Below are positions 1-6,381 of a DNA stretch of 6,650 bases, one piece after another; the first letter of the stretch is position 1, and each line of letters starts with the position of its first letter. The notes under the pieces were generated by a model. That model searched no databases. It was given only the letters and a program-made list of their open reading frames with translations, and was not told the DNA's origin. The translations under genes and the position numbers were made by a program. The stretch spans positions 1-6,650 of the forward strand of contig JAOADO010000056.1 in assembly GCA_026417275.1 (NCBI GenBank), in the 5' to 3' direction. The stretch comes from Verrucomicrobiia bacterium (GTDB lineage Bacteria > Verrucomicrobiota > Verrucomicrobiae > Limisphaerales > JAKPVM01).

Positions 1-351
1 GTCCTGATAAGGATTATGAGACGCCGTTATCGCAATCCCCGCATCAGCGCGCAAACTGCGTGTAATGTACGCAACCCCAGGAGTCGGCAACGGCCCAATC
101 AAAAGCACATCAACACCCATCGAAAGAATACCGCTCGTCACAGCAGTCTCAAGCATATAACCGGAAAGCCGAGTATCCTTGCCAACTACGATTTTGTGGC
201 GCCCCCTCCCACGAGCCTGCTTCTCAACCTGCTTAAACACATGCGCCGCCGCTCGCCCCAATTTTAAAGCGGTCTCAGCAGTAACCGGCTCAATATTGGC
301 GGTGCCTCTAACACCATCAGTTCCAAAAATTTTCTTTCGCGTGTTCGTCAT
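1..351 (-). CDS. glmM: Phosphoglucosamine mutase, N-terminal 117 residues (cut by window edge)
   Basis: GlmM converts glucosamine-6-phosphate to glucosamine-1-phosphate in the cytoplasm, on the route to UDP-GlcNAc for peptidoglycan. Reading from 351 toward 1, the protein opens with [13 protein letters not shown] (residues 7-19), the family's N-terminal signature. It continues with [12 protein letters not shown] (about 57-68) and [10 protein letters not shown] (about 87-96), and ends at [10 protein letters not shown]. That last motif is the phosphoserine active-site loop, with the catalytic Ser in ASHNP. These motifs fit GlmM better than phosphomannomutase ([16 protein letters not shown]), and the cdaA-ybbR context agrees. 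The ATG at 349-351 has a strong AGGAGG at 4 nt spacing. An upstream ATG at 368-370 is out of frame. About three quarters of the protein, including the metal-binding and sugar-binding domains, lies beyond position 1. It is the last visible gene of the folP-cdaA-ybbR-glmM operon. Confidence 0.95.
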   Translation of the reverse strand, partial: MTNTRKKIFGTDGVRGTANIEPVTAETALKLGRAAAHVFKQVEKQARGRGRHKIVVGKDTRLSGYMLETAVTSGILSMGVDVLLIGPLPTPGVAYITRSLRADAGIAITASHNPYQD

Positions 352-355
352 TCTG

Positions 356-361
356 CCTCCT
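356..361 (-). promoter_or_regulatory. Shine-Dalgarno AGGAGG of glmM
   Basis: On the minus strand the sequence AGGAGG sits 4 nt before the glmM ATG. It is the only textbook ribosome binding site in the window; folP, the isomerase-like gene and both DUF1080 genes have none that is recognisable. It shows that the organism does use anti-SD pairing, and it fixes the glmM start. It also gives glmM its own translation entry point inside the operon. Confidence 0.85.
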
Positions 362-372
362 TTTTAACATTA

Positions 373-777
373 TTACTTTATCTTTTCAATTCGCACAACA
401 GAAGGTTTTATATCAACCACCTTAACATTTTCCGGAGGAATTACAATCACCTTTTTTTCTATCTTTTCAGCATCCACAACATCTGTCAAATTAATATAAA
501 CCTCAATATCATGCTCCGTTAAAGACTCCATTATCTGGGGCGGCCCCCTCAAAACAACATCAACATCGCTCGGGACAACCCTGTAACTATTAACATCCGC
601 CGCAGTCTTCATAACAGTTATCGGATGATTCGGAAAAGAACGCGTTTGCTCCATCAAAGACTTCCCAAACCTGATATCATGCTGAAACGCATAAATCGCA
701 AACCATATCATAATCGCAAGCAAAAGCGATATCACCTTGAGACTTAAATTCTTTGTCAGCGCTTTCTGTATATCCAT
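373..777 (-). CDS. ybbR: Single-domain YbbR (CdaR-like) membrane-anchored protein
   Basis: This 134-residue protein has a short cytoplasmic N-terminus, one transmembrane segment at about 12-30 (the NLSLKVISLLLAIMIWFAI stretch, characteristic of YbbR proteins), and one extracytoplasmic beta-rich YbbR domain (about 45-134). YbbR/CdaR proteins are known in Firmicutes as partners that modulate the diadenylate cyclase CdaA. There they usually carry three or four YbbR repeats, so this is a minimal version with a single repeat. It starts 3 nt after the cdaA stop and ends 21 nt before glmM, as in the conserved cdaA-cdaR-glmM module. No clear Shine-Dalgarno is seen, so translational coupling to cdaA is likely. 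The family call comes from the N-terminal membrane motif, the size and the position. Whether it regulates CdaA here is inference. Confidence 0.85.
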   Translation of the reverse strand: MDIQKALTKNLSLKVISLLLAIMIWFAIYAFQHDIRFGKSLMEQTRSFPNHPITVMKTAADVNSYRVVPSDVDVVLRGPPQIMESLTEHDIEVYINLTDVVDAEKIEKKVIVIPPENVKVVDIKPSVVRIEKIK

Positions 778-780
778 AAC

Positions 781-1614
781 CTATTTTTTCTCTTTCCGAA
801 ACAGAGGCGACACTGTTCTATTAAACAACCATCTTAACTTTCTGAAGAATCTCGATTCACTATGAGGAACAAGCTCCGCCGTCATAACATCCCTCAAAGT
901 CTCAATAGAAACCTTTCTAATCAACTCTCCCCTGTAAGCATAAGAAATTGCTCCAGTTTCTTCTGAAACAACAACTATAAACGCGTCGGTTTCTTCGCTT
1001 AACCCAATAGCGGCGCGATGCCGCGTTCCCATAGACTTGCTCAAATCCTCCCGCTGGGTCAAAGGCAAAATACAGGCAGCGTGCTTAATACGGTCGCCCT
1101 TTATTATCACCGCCCCATCATGAATGGCGTTGTTCGGAAAAAAGATAGTCTCCAGCATCTCCCTTGTAACAAGACAATCCACATCCACAGCATTCTGAAC
1201 ATAATCGCGCAATGGCATCGAATTCTCTATCGCAATCAATGCCCCGATTTTTAACTCCGATAGATTCTCCACAGCCTGCAGAATCTCCTCTATATTCTGC
1301 CTCTGATTCCTATTGTTTGTAGACACAGAAAACGTACCAATCTCTGCAAGAAGCCGACGAAACTCAGGCTGGAATATCACAATAATCGCAACAGCCGAAA
1401 AAGCAAAAAACCACTGCAATAACGACGAAAGAACCTGAAACTCAAACAACGTCGCAAGAATCGTCAAAGAAAGCAATACCACAAACCCGATGACCACAGG
1501 CCAACCACGGGTCCTCCGCAAAAAGCCGGCTAAATAATATATAATCGTCGCCAGTATTAAAATTTCCACCGCCGGCTTCCATGCAATTTCAATAAATTCA
1601 ATTATTCGCTTCAC
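781..1614 (-). CDS. cdaA: Membrane diadenylate cyclase CdaA (c-di-AMP synthase)
   Basis: The enzyme condenses two ATP into cyclic di-AMP, a second messenger for osmotic, potassium and cell-wall homeostasis. The 277 residues show three hydrophobic segments (about 13-31, 38-57, 64-83), a short linker rich in Asn and Gln, and a DisA_N-type cyclase domain (about 95-240). The two catalytic signatures are intact: DGA at 166-168 within NNAIHDGAVIIKGDRI, and GTRHRAA at 196-202, followed by SEETGAIS (217-224). Length and layout match CdaA (YbbP/DacA) rather than DisA or CdaS. The start codon is GTG (1612-1614), which overlaps the folP TGA in a GTGA arrangement, so translation is probably coupled to folP. 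A basic C-terminal tail (about 255-277, many Arg and Lys) follows the domain. The gene is followed after 3 nt by ybbR and then glmM, whose product binds CdaA in Firmicutes. Confidence 0.96.
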   Translation of the reverse strand: MKRIIEFIEIAWKPAVEILILATIIYYLAGFLRRTRGWPVVIGFVVLLSLTILATLFEFQVLSSLLQWFFAFSAVAIIVIFQPEFRRLLAEIGTFSVSTNNRNQRQNIEEILQAVENLSELKIGALIAIENSMPLRDYVQNAVDVDCLVTREMLETIFFPNNAIHDGAVIIKGDRIKHAACILPLTQREDLSKSMGTRHRAAIGLSEETDAFIVVVSEETGAISYAYRGELIRKVSIETLRDVMTAELVPHSESRFFRKLRWLFNRTVSPLFRKEKK

Positions 1615-2528
1615 AAACCGCTTCTTGTCACATACAAAATTGATTCCACCATTCTTATTGCCTGCAAAGTCTCTTTAACATTATGCGTTCTTATAATTGC
1701 CGCCCCGTTCAACCACGCAAACAACTCACACGCCACACTGCCAATCATTCTATCTTTTACATCAAGATTCAAAACCCTGCCAATAAAGGATTTCCTCGAA
1801 ACCCCAATTAACAACGGCATACCAAATTTAACATAAACAGACAAATTCCTTAATAATAATAAATTGTGTTCAACAGTTTTTCCAAACCCAATTCCAGGGT
1901 CGAGCACAATCGAATCCTCCCGCACACCTGCGGCTTTAACATGACCAATCCTATCCCTGAAAAACCCATCAACCTCCGCCACCACATCTTCATACACAGG
2001 ATTCATCTGCATCGTCCGGGGCGTCCCTTTCATATGCATTATAACATAAGCCGCCCCACTCTGCGCCGCCACCTCCCACATCAAAGCATTATCACGATTC
2101 GCCCCAACATCGTTCACAATGCACGCCCCAGCCTCAAGCGCCGCCTTTGCAACCACAGGCTTCATCGTGTCTATCGAAATTGGCACCCTGATTTTGCTCG
2201 CAACAGCCTCAATAACAGGAATAACCCGACGCAACTCCTCACCTTCACTAACCTCTTCTGCCCCTGGACGTGTGCTTTCGCCACCAATATCAATTATATC
2301 GGCACCATGCTCAACAAGTTCATAAATCCGCTCAACCGCGCGCTCCTTATCAAAATACCTGCCACCGTCAAAAAACGAATCCGGGGTAACATTCACTATT
2401 CCCATCACAACCGCGCGATTGCCATAATTTATCTCAAAATTCCTCGCCTTCAGAACGCCTTTTTTTAGTCTTGCCCTGAAAGAGGAAACCTTAAATTCTT
2501 CAGAATTTTCAGACATTCCAGGAACCAT
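1611..2528 (-). CDS. folP: Dihydropteroate synthase
   Basis: FolP joins p-aminobenzoate to 6-hydroxymethyl-7,8-dihydropterin pyrophosphate in folate synthesis; it is cytoplasmic and the target of sulfonamides. In this 305-residue TIM-barrel protein all the main motifs are present in order: GIVNVTPDSFFDGG (43-56), DIGGESTRPGAEEV (80-93), SIDT (118-121), IVNDV (137-141), HMKGTP (165-170), DPGIGFGKT (210-218), GVSRKSFIG (242-250) and RTHNV (280-284). The loop 1, loop 2 and pterin/phosphate-binding residues look intact, so the enzyme should be active. The start at 2526-2528 gives about 40 residues before the first barrel strand, somewhat more than usual. An ATG four codons later is an alternative, and neither has a clear Shine-Dalgarno. 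A promoter-like pair lies 20-47 nt upstream, implying a short leader. The stop overlaps the cdaA start by 4 nt. Confidence 0.96.
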   Translation of the reverse strand: MVPGMSENSEEFKVSSFRARLKKGVLKARNFEINYGNRAVVMGIVNVTPDSFFDGGRYFDKERAVERIYELVEHGADIIDIGGESTRPGAEEVSEGEELRRVIPVIEAVASKIRVPISIDTMKPVVAKAALEAGACIVNDVGANRDNALMWEVAAQSGAAYVIMHMKGTPRTMQMNPVYEDVVAEVDGFFRDRIGHVKAAGVREDSIVLDPGIGFGKTVEHNLLLLRNLSVYVKFGMPLLIGVSRKSFIGRVLNLDVKDRMIGSVACELFAWLNGAAIIRTHNVKETLQAIRMVESILYVTRSGL

Positions 2529-2825
2529 AATGTTTCACACACACTTAATAATATCTTTGCTTTTATAATAATCAACACCCCCTTTTCATAAAACTAACCC
2601 TGTAACACAAAAATCACCAGTTTTATAAGATAAATCATCAACAACAATGAAACCATTCAGAGCACTTTTGAAAACATCATCCTCCATAACCACACGCAAA
2701 CAGATAAAATTACCCCCCCTCTCCAATTAATCCAAAAACACAAAACAAACAGAACCACCCAAAACCGCTTTTAACTAATACGACCAAACCCAATTCTTAA
2801 CCAAAAACAATGCATCCACTCCACC
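2529..2825. other. Intergenic region between the isomerase-like gene and folP
   Basis: This 297-bp stretch is strongly A/C-rich on the plus strand (G/T-rich on the minus strand) and has a run of seven C at 2713-2719. It contains the candidate folP promoter at its left end. It also contains a 33-codon minus-strand ORF (2586-2687) beginning MEDDVFKSAL, which I cannot support as a gene: it has no Shine-Dalgarno at proper spacing and no recognisable family. No convincing terminator hairpin was found after the isomerase-like gene, so read-through toward folP cannot be excluded. Confidence 0.6.
2548..2575 (-). promoter_or_regulatory. Candidate sigma70-type promoter of the folP-cdaA-ybbR-glmM operon
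   Basis: On the minus strand TTGATT (2570-2575, -35) and TATTAT (2548-2553, -10) are separated by 16 nt. Each differs from the consensus by one or two bases. Transcription would begin near 2541, leaving a leader of about a dozen bases before the folP ATG, consistent with the lack of a Shine-Dalgarno there. The region is AT-rich, so a chance match is possible. Position and spacing are what support the call. Confidence 0.4.
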
Positions 2826-4334
2826 CTAAGCATGAACCCACGGATTCCACTCAAGTCCACCCATATTCTGTAAATCATCAGTCCCTTCGCGCGCTATTTT
2901 AATTCTCATGAAATTGCAAAATCTCGCAACATCACGACTATGGTCCCCATAAAAGATAACCCGATGCAACCCACTCGACCAATTACTCAAAAACTTCTCA
3001 ATATTATCAACTTTCACAACAAGCTTGCTTCTGCACCCGCGCTCAACAAACGGACTATCAACAGCCTCTCCCGTACTGTATAACAAAATATCAGTCCCAA
3101 TCAACCGCGCCATCGTTACCTTTTTTCCAACAGGCAACCGCACCTGAAGAGAAACCCCCCGATTATCCTCAAGATGCGTCCTGATATGATAAGCAGACGC
3201 CCTCGCGTTTGGACCCTCCATCTTTGTTGCCGCAACACAATGCGCGTGAATAATCGTACCATTTGAATAATCAAACATCGGATCAGTCACAAACCCAGTC
3301 CTGCCAACAAGCCAGGTAAACATCAACTGCGTCATCGTAGACTTAAGGTCTGCCTCGCATACACCAGCCAGAAGCGCATTATTCAACCTCACAAACCCAA
3401 GACACGGATACCCCATCCCCCTGTCAACCAACCCCATCCCAAGACAATTCATCGTAATAGCTTGCGCCCGATATTCTCTAAGCAGATTTTTCATAGCAAT
3501 ATACATTCGCGCCCCCTTCTCTATCTCCTCCTTGCTCGGTTCAACAATCCTCTGCGCCTCTTTCATCCACCTGCACGCATCCGCCACAACCTCCTCCTCA
3601 GACGCTCCCCTCCACGCCTTCTCTAAATCCGGGAGTTTTATTGAAATTATCTCCGTTCCAAACTTCTCCTTTACCGCTGCACAATACTTTTGGTCTGCCT
3701 CCCCAAAACTTACATGAAGAATACGCCCCTCCCGCAACCTTTGAATCGCCCGAAACGGACGTATCGCCTCAACCACATCTCCAAATTTGCTCGACGGCAG
3801 AATATCCACAAGCTTCCCCTGCCGTTGCCACGTCGGCACAACATGCCACTCATGCCCGCAATACGGCATGGTAAAAATCATCACAGGAATATTTAAATCA
3901 AACAACCCGGCAATTAACCCACCCGTCCCAAGCGTAAGATGAAACACAAGTATCCCGGTAGCATTCTTTAACCTCTCCTTTGCCTGAACAAGATCCTTCT
4001 CGCTTGTCACAAGCCCTGCATCAATAAACTCAACATCAGCCAGCTCCAGACCCAATTTCCCAAGCTCTCGCTCATACCGCTCAACCTCACCCTTTAAATC
4101 CACAGCCGCCATAGGCCAACCAGGATTCGCACGCCCCACATAAATCTTCCCGACCCGAACCTTCGACTTCGGCTGAAGCTCGGACAACATCTCATCAACC
4201 TTGTCCCGCGCCCCACTGCTGATTAACTCCGAAGCCGCAATCATGCCGCCAACTGCGGCAAATATAAATTGCCTCCGTGAACATCCAGCACCGCACCTTG
4301 AAGAAAAACCAATATTTGCGCCTTTTGTTTTCAT
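2826..4334 (-). CDS. Tat-exported L-fucose/L-arabinose isomerase-like protein
   Basis: The 502-residue protein begins with a twin-arginine signal: SRRQFIF at 19-25, then a hydrophobic stretch (about 23-38), implying export in folded form. The rest resembles the L-fucose/L-arabinose isomerase fold (COG2407-like). It has an N-terminal Rossmann-like region (about 60-215) with a TGILVFHLTLGTGG segment, and a C-terminal half with MNCLGMG (295-301), GYPCLGFVRLNN (308-319) and CEADLKSTMTQLM (326-338). TDPMFDYSNGTIIHAHC (350-366) and GLHRVIFYGD (455-464) follow. Glu327, Asp351 or Asp355, His365 and His457 are candidates for the divalent-metal site by family analogy. Known family members interconvert aldoses and ketoses with Mn2+, but the substrate here is unknown and catalysis is inferred. 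No Shine-Dalgarno precedes the ATG; later Met codons would remove the Tat motif. The gene is divergent from two exported DUF1080 genes, which suggests a shared role in extracytoplasmic sugar processing. Confidence 0.85.
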   Translation of the reverse strand: MKTKGANIGFSSRCGAGCSRRQFIFAAVGGMIAASELISSGARDKVDEMLSELQPKSKVRVGKIYVGRANPGWPMAAVDLKGEVERYERELGKLGLELADVEFIDAGLVTSEKDLVQAKERLKNATGILVFHLTLGTGGLIAGLFDLNIPVMIFTMPYCGHEWHVVPTWQRQGKLVDILPSSKFGDVVEAIRPFRAIQRLREGRILHVSFGEADQKYCAAVKEKFGTEIISIKLPDLEKAWRGASEEEVVADACRWMKEAQRIVEPSKEEIEKGARMYIAMKNLLREYRAQAITMNCLGMGLVDRGMGYPCLGFVRLNNALLAGVCEADLKSTMTQLMFTWLVGRTGFVTDPMFDYSNGTIIHAHCVAATKMEGPNARASAYHIRTHLEDNRGVSLQVRLPVGKKVTMARLIGTDILLYSTGEAVDSPFVERGCRSKLVVKVDNIEKFLSNWSSGLHRVIFYGDHSRDVARFCNFMRIKIAREGTDDLQNMGGLEWNPWVHA

Positions 4335-4482
4335 AGGGATTTAAAAACAAACTATTACATATCCCTCAACATAACAAGAATTTTATTTTAAGAATCATCA
4401 TTACACACAAACCAGCCTACCCACCTCCCCAATCGTAGAACCACCACCTTGCAATAAATATTTTCTTTATTTATCCAAAACC
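4335..4482. promoter_or_regulatory. Divergent intergenic region between the isomerase-like gene and the DUF1080 pair
   Basis: These 148 bp separate two divergently transcribed units and so must hold promoters for both, unless the minus-strand gene is read from further away. On the plus strand, TTGCAA at 4449-4454 is a possible -35 with a poor -10 (TATCCA at 4472-4477) 17 nt later. That would start transcription near 4484 and favour the second ATG (4501) of the DUF1080 lipoprotein. On the other side, AGGGAT (4335-4340) and ATCCCT (4361-4366) form a 6-bp inverted repeat touching the isomerase-like start codon, which could be a weak hairpin or operator half-sites. None of these sites is strong. 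Confidence 0.4.
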
Positions 4483-5280
4483 ATGTTTAAAAATAAAACC
4501 ATGAAAACAAGGCTCTCATTGACGAAATTATCTTGCGTATTTGCAATCGCCGCACTGACACTCCTGAACGCCTGCGCATGCAAAACATGCAAAAAAACAT
4601 CCACACCAACAAAAACAAACCTGAACCAACAAACACACACACATTCGGCTCCCCAACAACCAACCGCCTCAACCACATCAAAACAACCAGAAAAAACAAC
4701 ACCGCAACAGACCGAAACCACCCCATGGGAACCAATGTTCGATGGCTTTTCCCTCTACGGCTGGCAAATTATTGACTATCCAGGCAAAGGCGAAGTCACA
4801 GTAAAAAACGGACAGATTATCCTCGGAATGGGGTACATGACAGGCATTAAATGGACAAATGACCCACCAAAAATCAACTACGAAGTTGAATACGAAGCAA
4901 TGCGAGTAGACTCCACAGACTTCTTTGGAAGCCTCACATTCCTCGTAAACACAAACCCATGCACATTCATCCTCGGCGGCTGGGGCGGCGGAACCGTCGG
5001 CATCTCCAGCCTCGACGACATGGACGCCTCAGAAAACGAAACCTCCAAATTCATGAACTTTGAAAACGGCAAATGGTACAAAATACGCATCCGAGTCACA
5101 GAAAACAAAATCCAGACATGGATAAATAACGAAAAAATCATCGACGTTGTCCACAAAGGCAAAAAAATCTCACTTCGCCCTGGCGACATCGAACTTTCCG
5201 CCCCATTCGGCTTCTCCACATGGTCAACCACTGGCGCACTGCGAAACATAAAAATTCGCAAAATCTCAAACCCTGAATAA
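4483..5280 (+). CDS. Exported DUF1080 (3-keto-disaccharide hydrolase-like) probable lipoprotein
   Basis: The 265 residues comprise an N-terminal signal (about 7-30), a low-complexity linker rich in Thr, Gln, Pro and Lys (about 37-82), and one PF06439-type concanavalin-like beta-sandwich (about 83-263). The signal ends LTLLNAC, giving a lipobox-like L-N-A-C with Cys31; Asn at -2 is unusual, so lipidation is probable rather than certain. The domain opens with MFDGFSLYGWQI (85-96), matching the family's FDG..L.GW start. It closes with GALRNIKIRKI, matching the usual terminal RNI strand. Some PF06439 proteins hydrolyse 3-keto-glucosides, while many are uncharacterised. Cys33 and Cys36 lie close to Cys31. 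The start may be 4483 or the in-frame ATG at 4501, which gives a more typical K-R-hydrophobic signal; neither has a Shine-Dalgarno. A second DUF1080 gene follows after 32 nt, probably in the same transcript. Confidence 0.8.
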   Translation: MFKNKTMKTRLSLTKLSCVFAIAALTLLNACACKTCKKTSTPTKTNLNQQTHTHSAPQQPTASTTSKQPEKTTPQQTETTPWEPMFDGFSLYGWQIIDYPGKGEVTVKNGQIILGMGYMTGIKWTNDPPKINYEVEYEAMRVDSTDFFGSLTFLVNTNPCTFILGGWGGGTVGISSLDDMDASENETSKFMNFENGKWYKIRIRVTENKIQTWINNEKIIDVVHKGKKISLRPGDIELSAPFGFSTWSTTGALRNIKIRKISNPE

Positions 5281-5312
5281 ATCCAAAATCATAACGTCAA
5301 ATCAAAACAAAT

Positions 5313-6326
5313 ATGAAAAAACAACTGATTGCTGGATTATTTGCAATTTTAATTAACGCGAATTTGTTTGCGCAAAACACAGGCGGCGGAGCACAGACGC
5401 AACAACAGCCAAAACCAAAACCGCCTCCGCCGCCAACCTATCTGACCCCTGAAACAGCAGGTCAAGACTGGCTCGACCAGGGCGAATACGTAAACAACTG
5501 GGGCGGAGCCCAAATCATCGCACTCGGCAACGACAGATTCAGAATGGTTATACACAAAGGCGGCTTGCCTGGCGCAGGATGGGACAACTCCCCCAAAACA
5601 GAAATCGACGGAAAACGCGTCGAAAACGGCTCAATCATGTTCACAAACAAACAAAACGGATGGATTTACACCCTCGCCAGAGGAACCATCACAATAAAAA
5701 CAGACACAGACCAGACCTACACAATGACCAAAACCAACAGAACAAGCCCAACCCTCGGCGCCAAACCCCCGAAAGACGCTCTCGTGCTCTTCGACGGCTC
5801 AAACTGCGACGCATGGCAAGGCGGACACTTCGACGAACTGGGACAAAAACTCCTCGCCGCTGGCTGCAAAAGCAAACAATGGTTCACAAACTTCACCCTC
5901 CACCTCGAATTCTACCTCCCATTCAAACCCACAGCCCGCGGTCAGGACAGAGCCAACAGCGGCGTCTACCTCCAGGACAGATACGAAATCCAGGTCCTCG
6001 ACAGCTTTGGCTTAAAAGGCGAAGACAACGAATGCGGCGGCATATACACTCAAGCCAGACCACTGGTCAACATGTGCTTCCCGCCGCTTACATGGCAAAC
6101 CTACGACGTTGATTTCACCGCCGCAAAATACGACGAATCAGGCAAAAAAATCAAAAACGCCATCGTCACAGTTAAACACAACGGAGTCCTCATTCACGAA
6201 AACCTCGAACTAAAAGGACCAACTGGCGGCGGCAAAAAAGAAGACCCTAACGGCGGACCAATCCAACTCCAGGGACACGGCAACCCCGTCTTCTACCGCA
6301 ACATCTGGATTGTAGAAAAGAAATAA
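5313..6326 (+). CDS. Sec-exported DUF1080 (3-keto-disaccharide hydrolase-like) protein with extra N-terminal domain
   Basis: The 337 residues start with a Sec signal peptide (1-20, probable cleavage in LFA-QN), followed by a Gly/Gln then Pro-rich linker (about 23-42). A small N-terminal beta-rich domain (about 43-150) contains DWLDQGEYVNNWGGAQIIAL and GGLPGAGWD. The PF06439 domain (about 155-337) begins LVLFDGSNCDAWQGG. It carries RANSGVYLQDRYEIQVLDSF (213-232), ECGGIY (240-245), FPPLTWQTYDVDFTAAKYD (256-274) and finally GPIQLQGHGNPVFYRNIWIV. These are hallmarks of the large PVC/Bacteroidota DUF1080 group often annotated as family-16-like glycoside hydrolases, and the domain looks complete. 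Some members act on 3-keto sugars, but the substrate here is unknown. It lies 32 nt behind the other DUF1080 gene without a Shine-Dalgarno and is followed by a hairpin terminator. The two domains differ clearly in sequence, so this is not a recent duplication. Confidence 0.88.
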   Translation: MKKQLIAGLFAILINANLFAQNTGGGAQTQQQPKPKPPPPPTYLTPETAGQDWLDQGEYVNNWGGAQIIALGNDRFRMVIHKGGLPGAGWDNSPKTEIDGKRVENGSIMFTNKQNGWIYTLARGTITIKTDTDQTYTMTKTNRTSPTLGAKPPKDALVLFDGSNCDAWQGGHFDELGQKLLAAGCKSKQWFTNFTLHLEFYLPFKPTARGQDRANSGVYLQDRYEIQVLDSFGLKGEDNECGGIYTQARPLVNMCFPPLTWQTYDVDFTAAKYDESGKKIKNAIVTVKHNGVLIHENLELKGPTGGGKKEDPNGGPIQLQGHGNPVFYRNIWIVEKK

Positions 6327-6360
6327 AACAAACCTTCTCGCAAACCTTCACAATCAATCC

Positions 6361-6381
6361 TGGGCGGCAGAATGCCGCCCA
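6361..6381 (+). terminator. Probable intrinsic terminator after the DUF1080 pair
   Basis: TGGGCGGCA (6361-6369) pairs perfectly with TGCCGCCCA (6373-6381) across a GAA loop, giving a 9-bp GC-rich stem 34 nt after the second DUF1080 stop. The downstream tract (6382-6395) is T-rich but interrupted rather than a pure U-run, so termination efficiency is uncertain. It stands out sharply from the A/C-rich surroundings, and no T-rich tract follows it on the minus strand, which supports plus-strand use. Confidence 0.7.

Noticed and set aside
16..267. 83-codon plus-strand open frame
   Set aside because: It is antisense to the conserved N-terminus of glmM and has no credible start or family features.
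1866..2468. 200-codon plus-strand open frame
   Set aside because: It is antisense to folP, which has every dihydropteroate synthase motif; the predicted product is rich in His, Asn, Pro and Arg with no family resemblance.
2713..2719. Run of seven C as a possible phase-variable tract
   Set aside because: It lies in non-coding DNA outside any identified promoter, and single C runs are expected in such an A/C-rich strand.
4467..4735. Two minus-strand open frames opposite the DUF1080 lipoprotein start
   Set aside because: They are antisense to the signal and linker region, and their Val/Phe/Cys-rich products mirror the A/C-rich linker.
5579..6112. 177-codon plus-strand open frame in a second phase
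   Set aside because: It lies wholly inside the larger DUF1080 gene and its product is an Arg-rich low-complexity string, typical of a shadow frame in A/C-rich DNA.
4483..6326. Tandem duplication of DUF1080 genes
   Set aside because: The two domains share only family-level motifs (FDG..W, RNI) and differ in length, domain make-up and core motifs, so a recent duplication is not supported.
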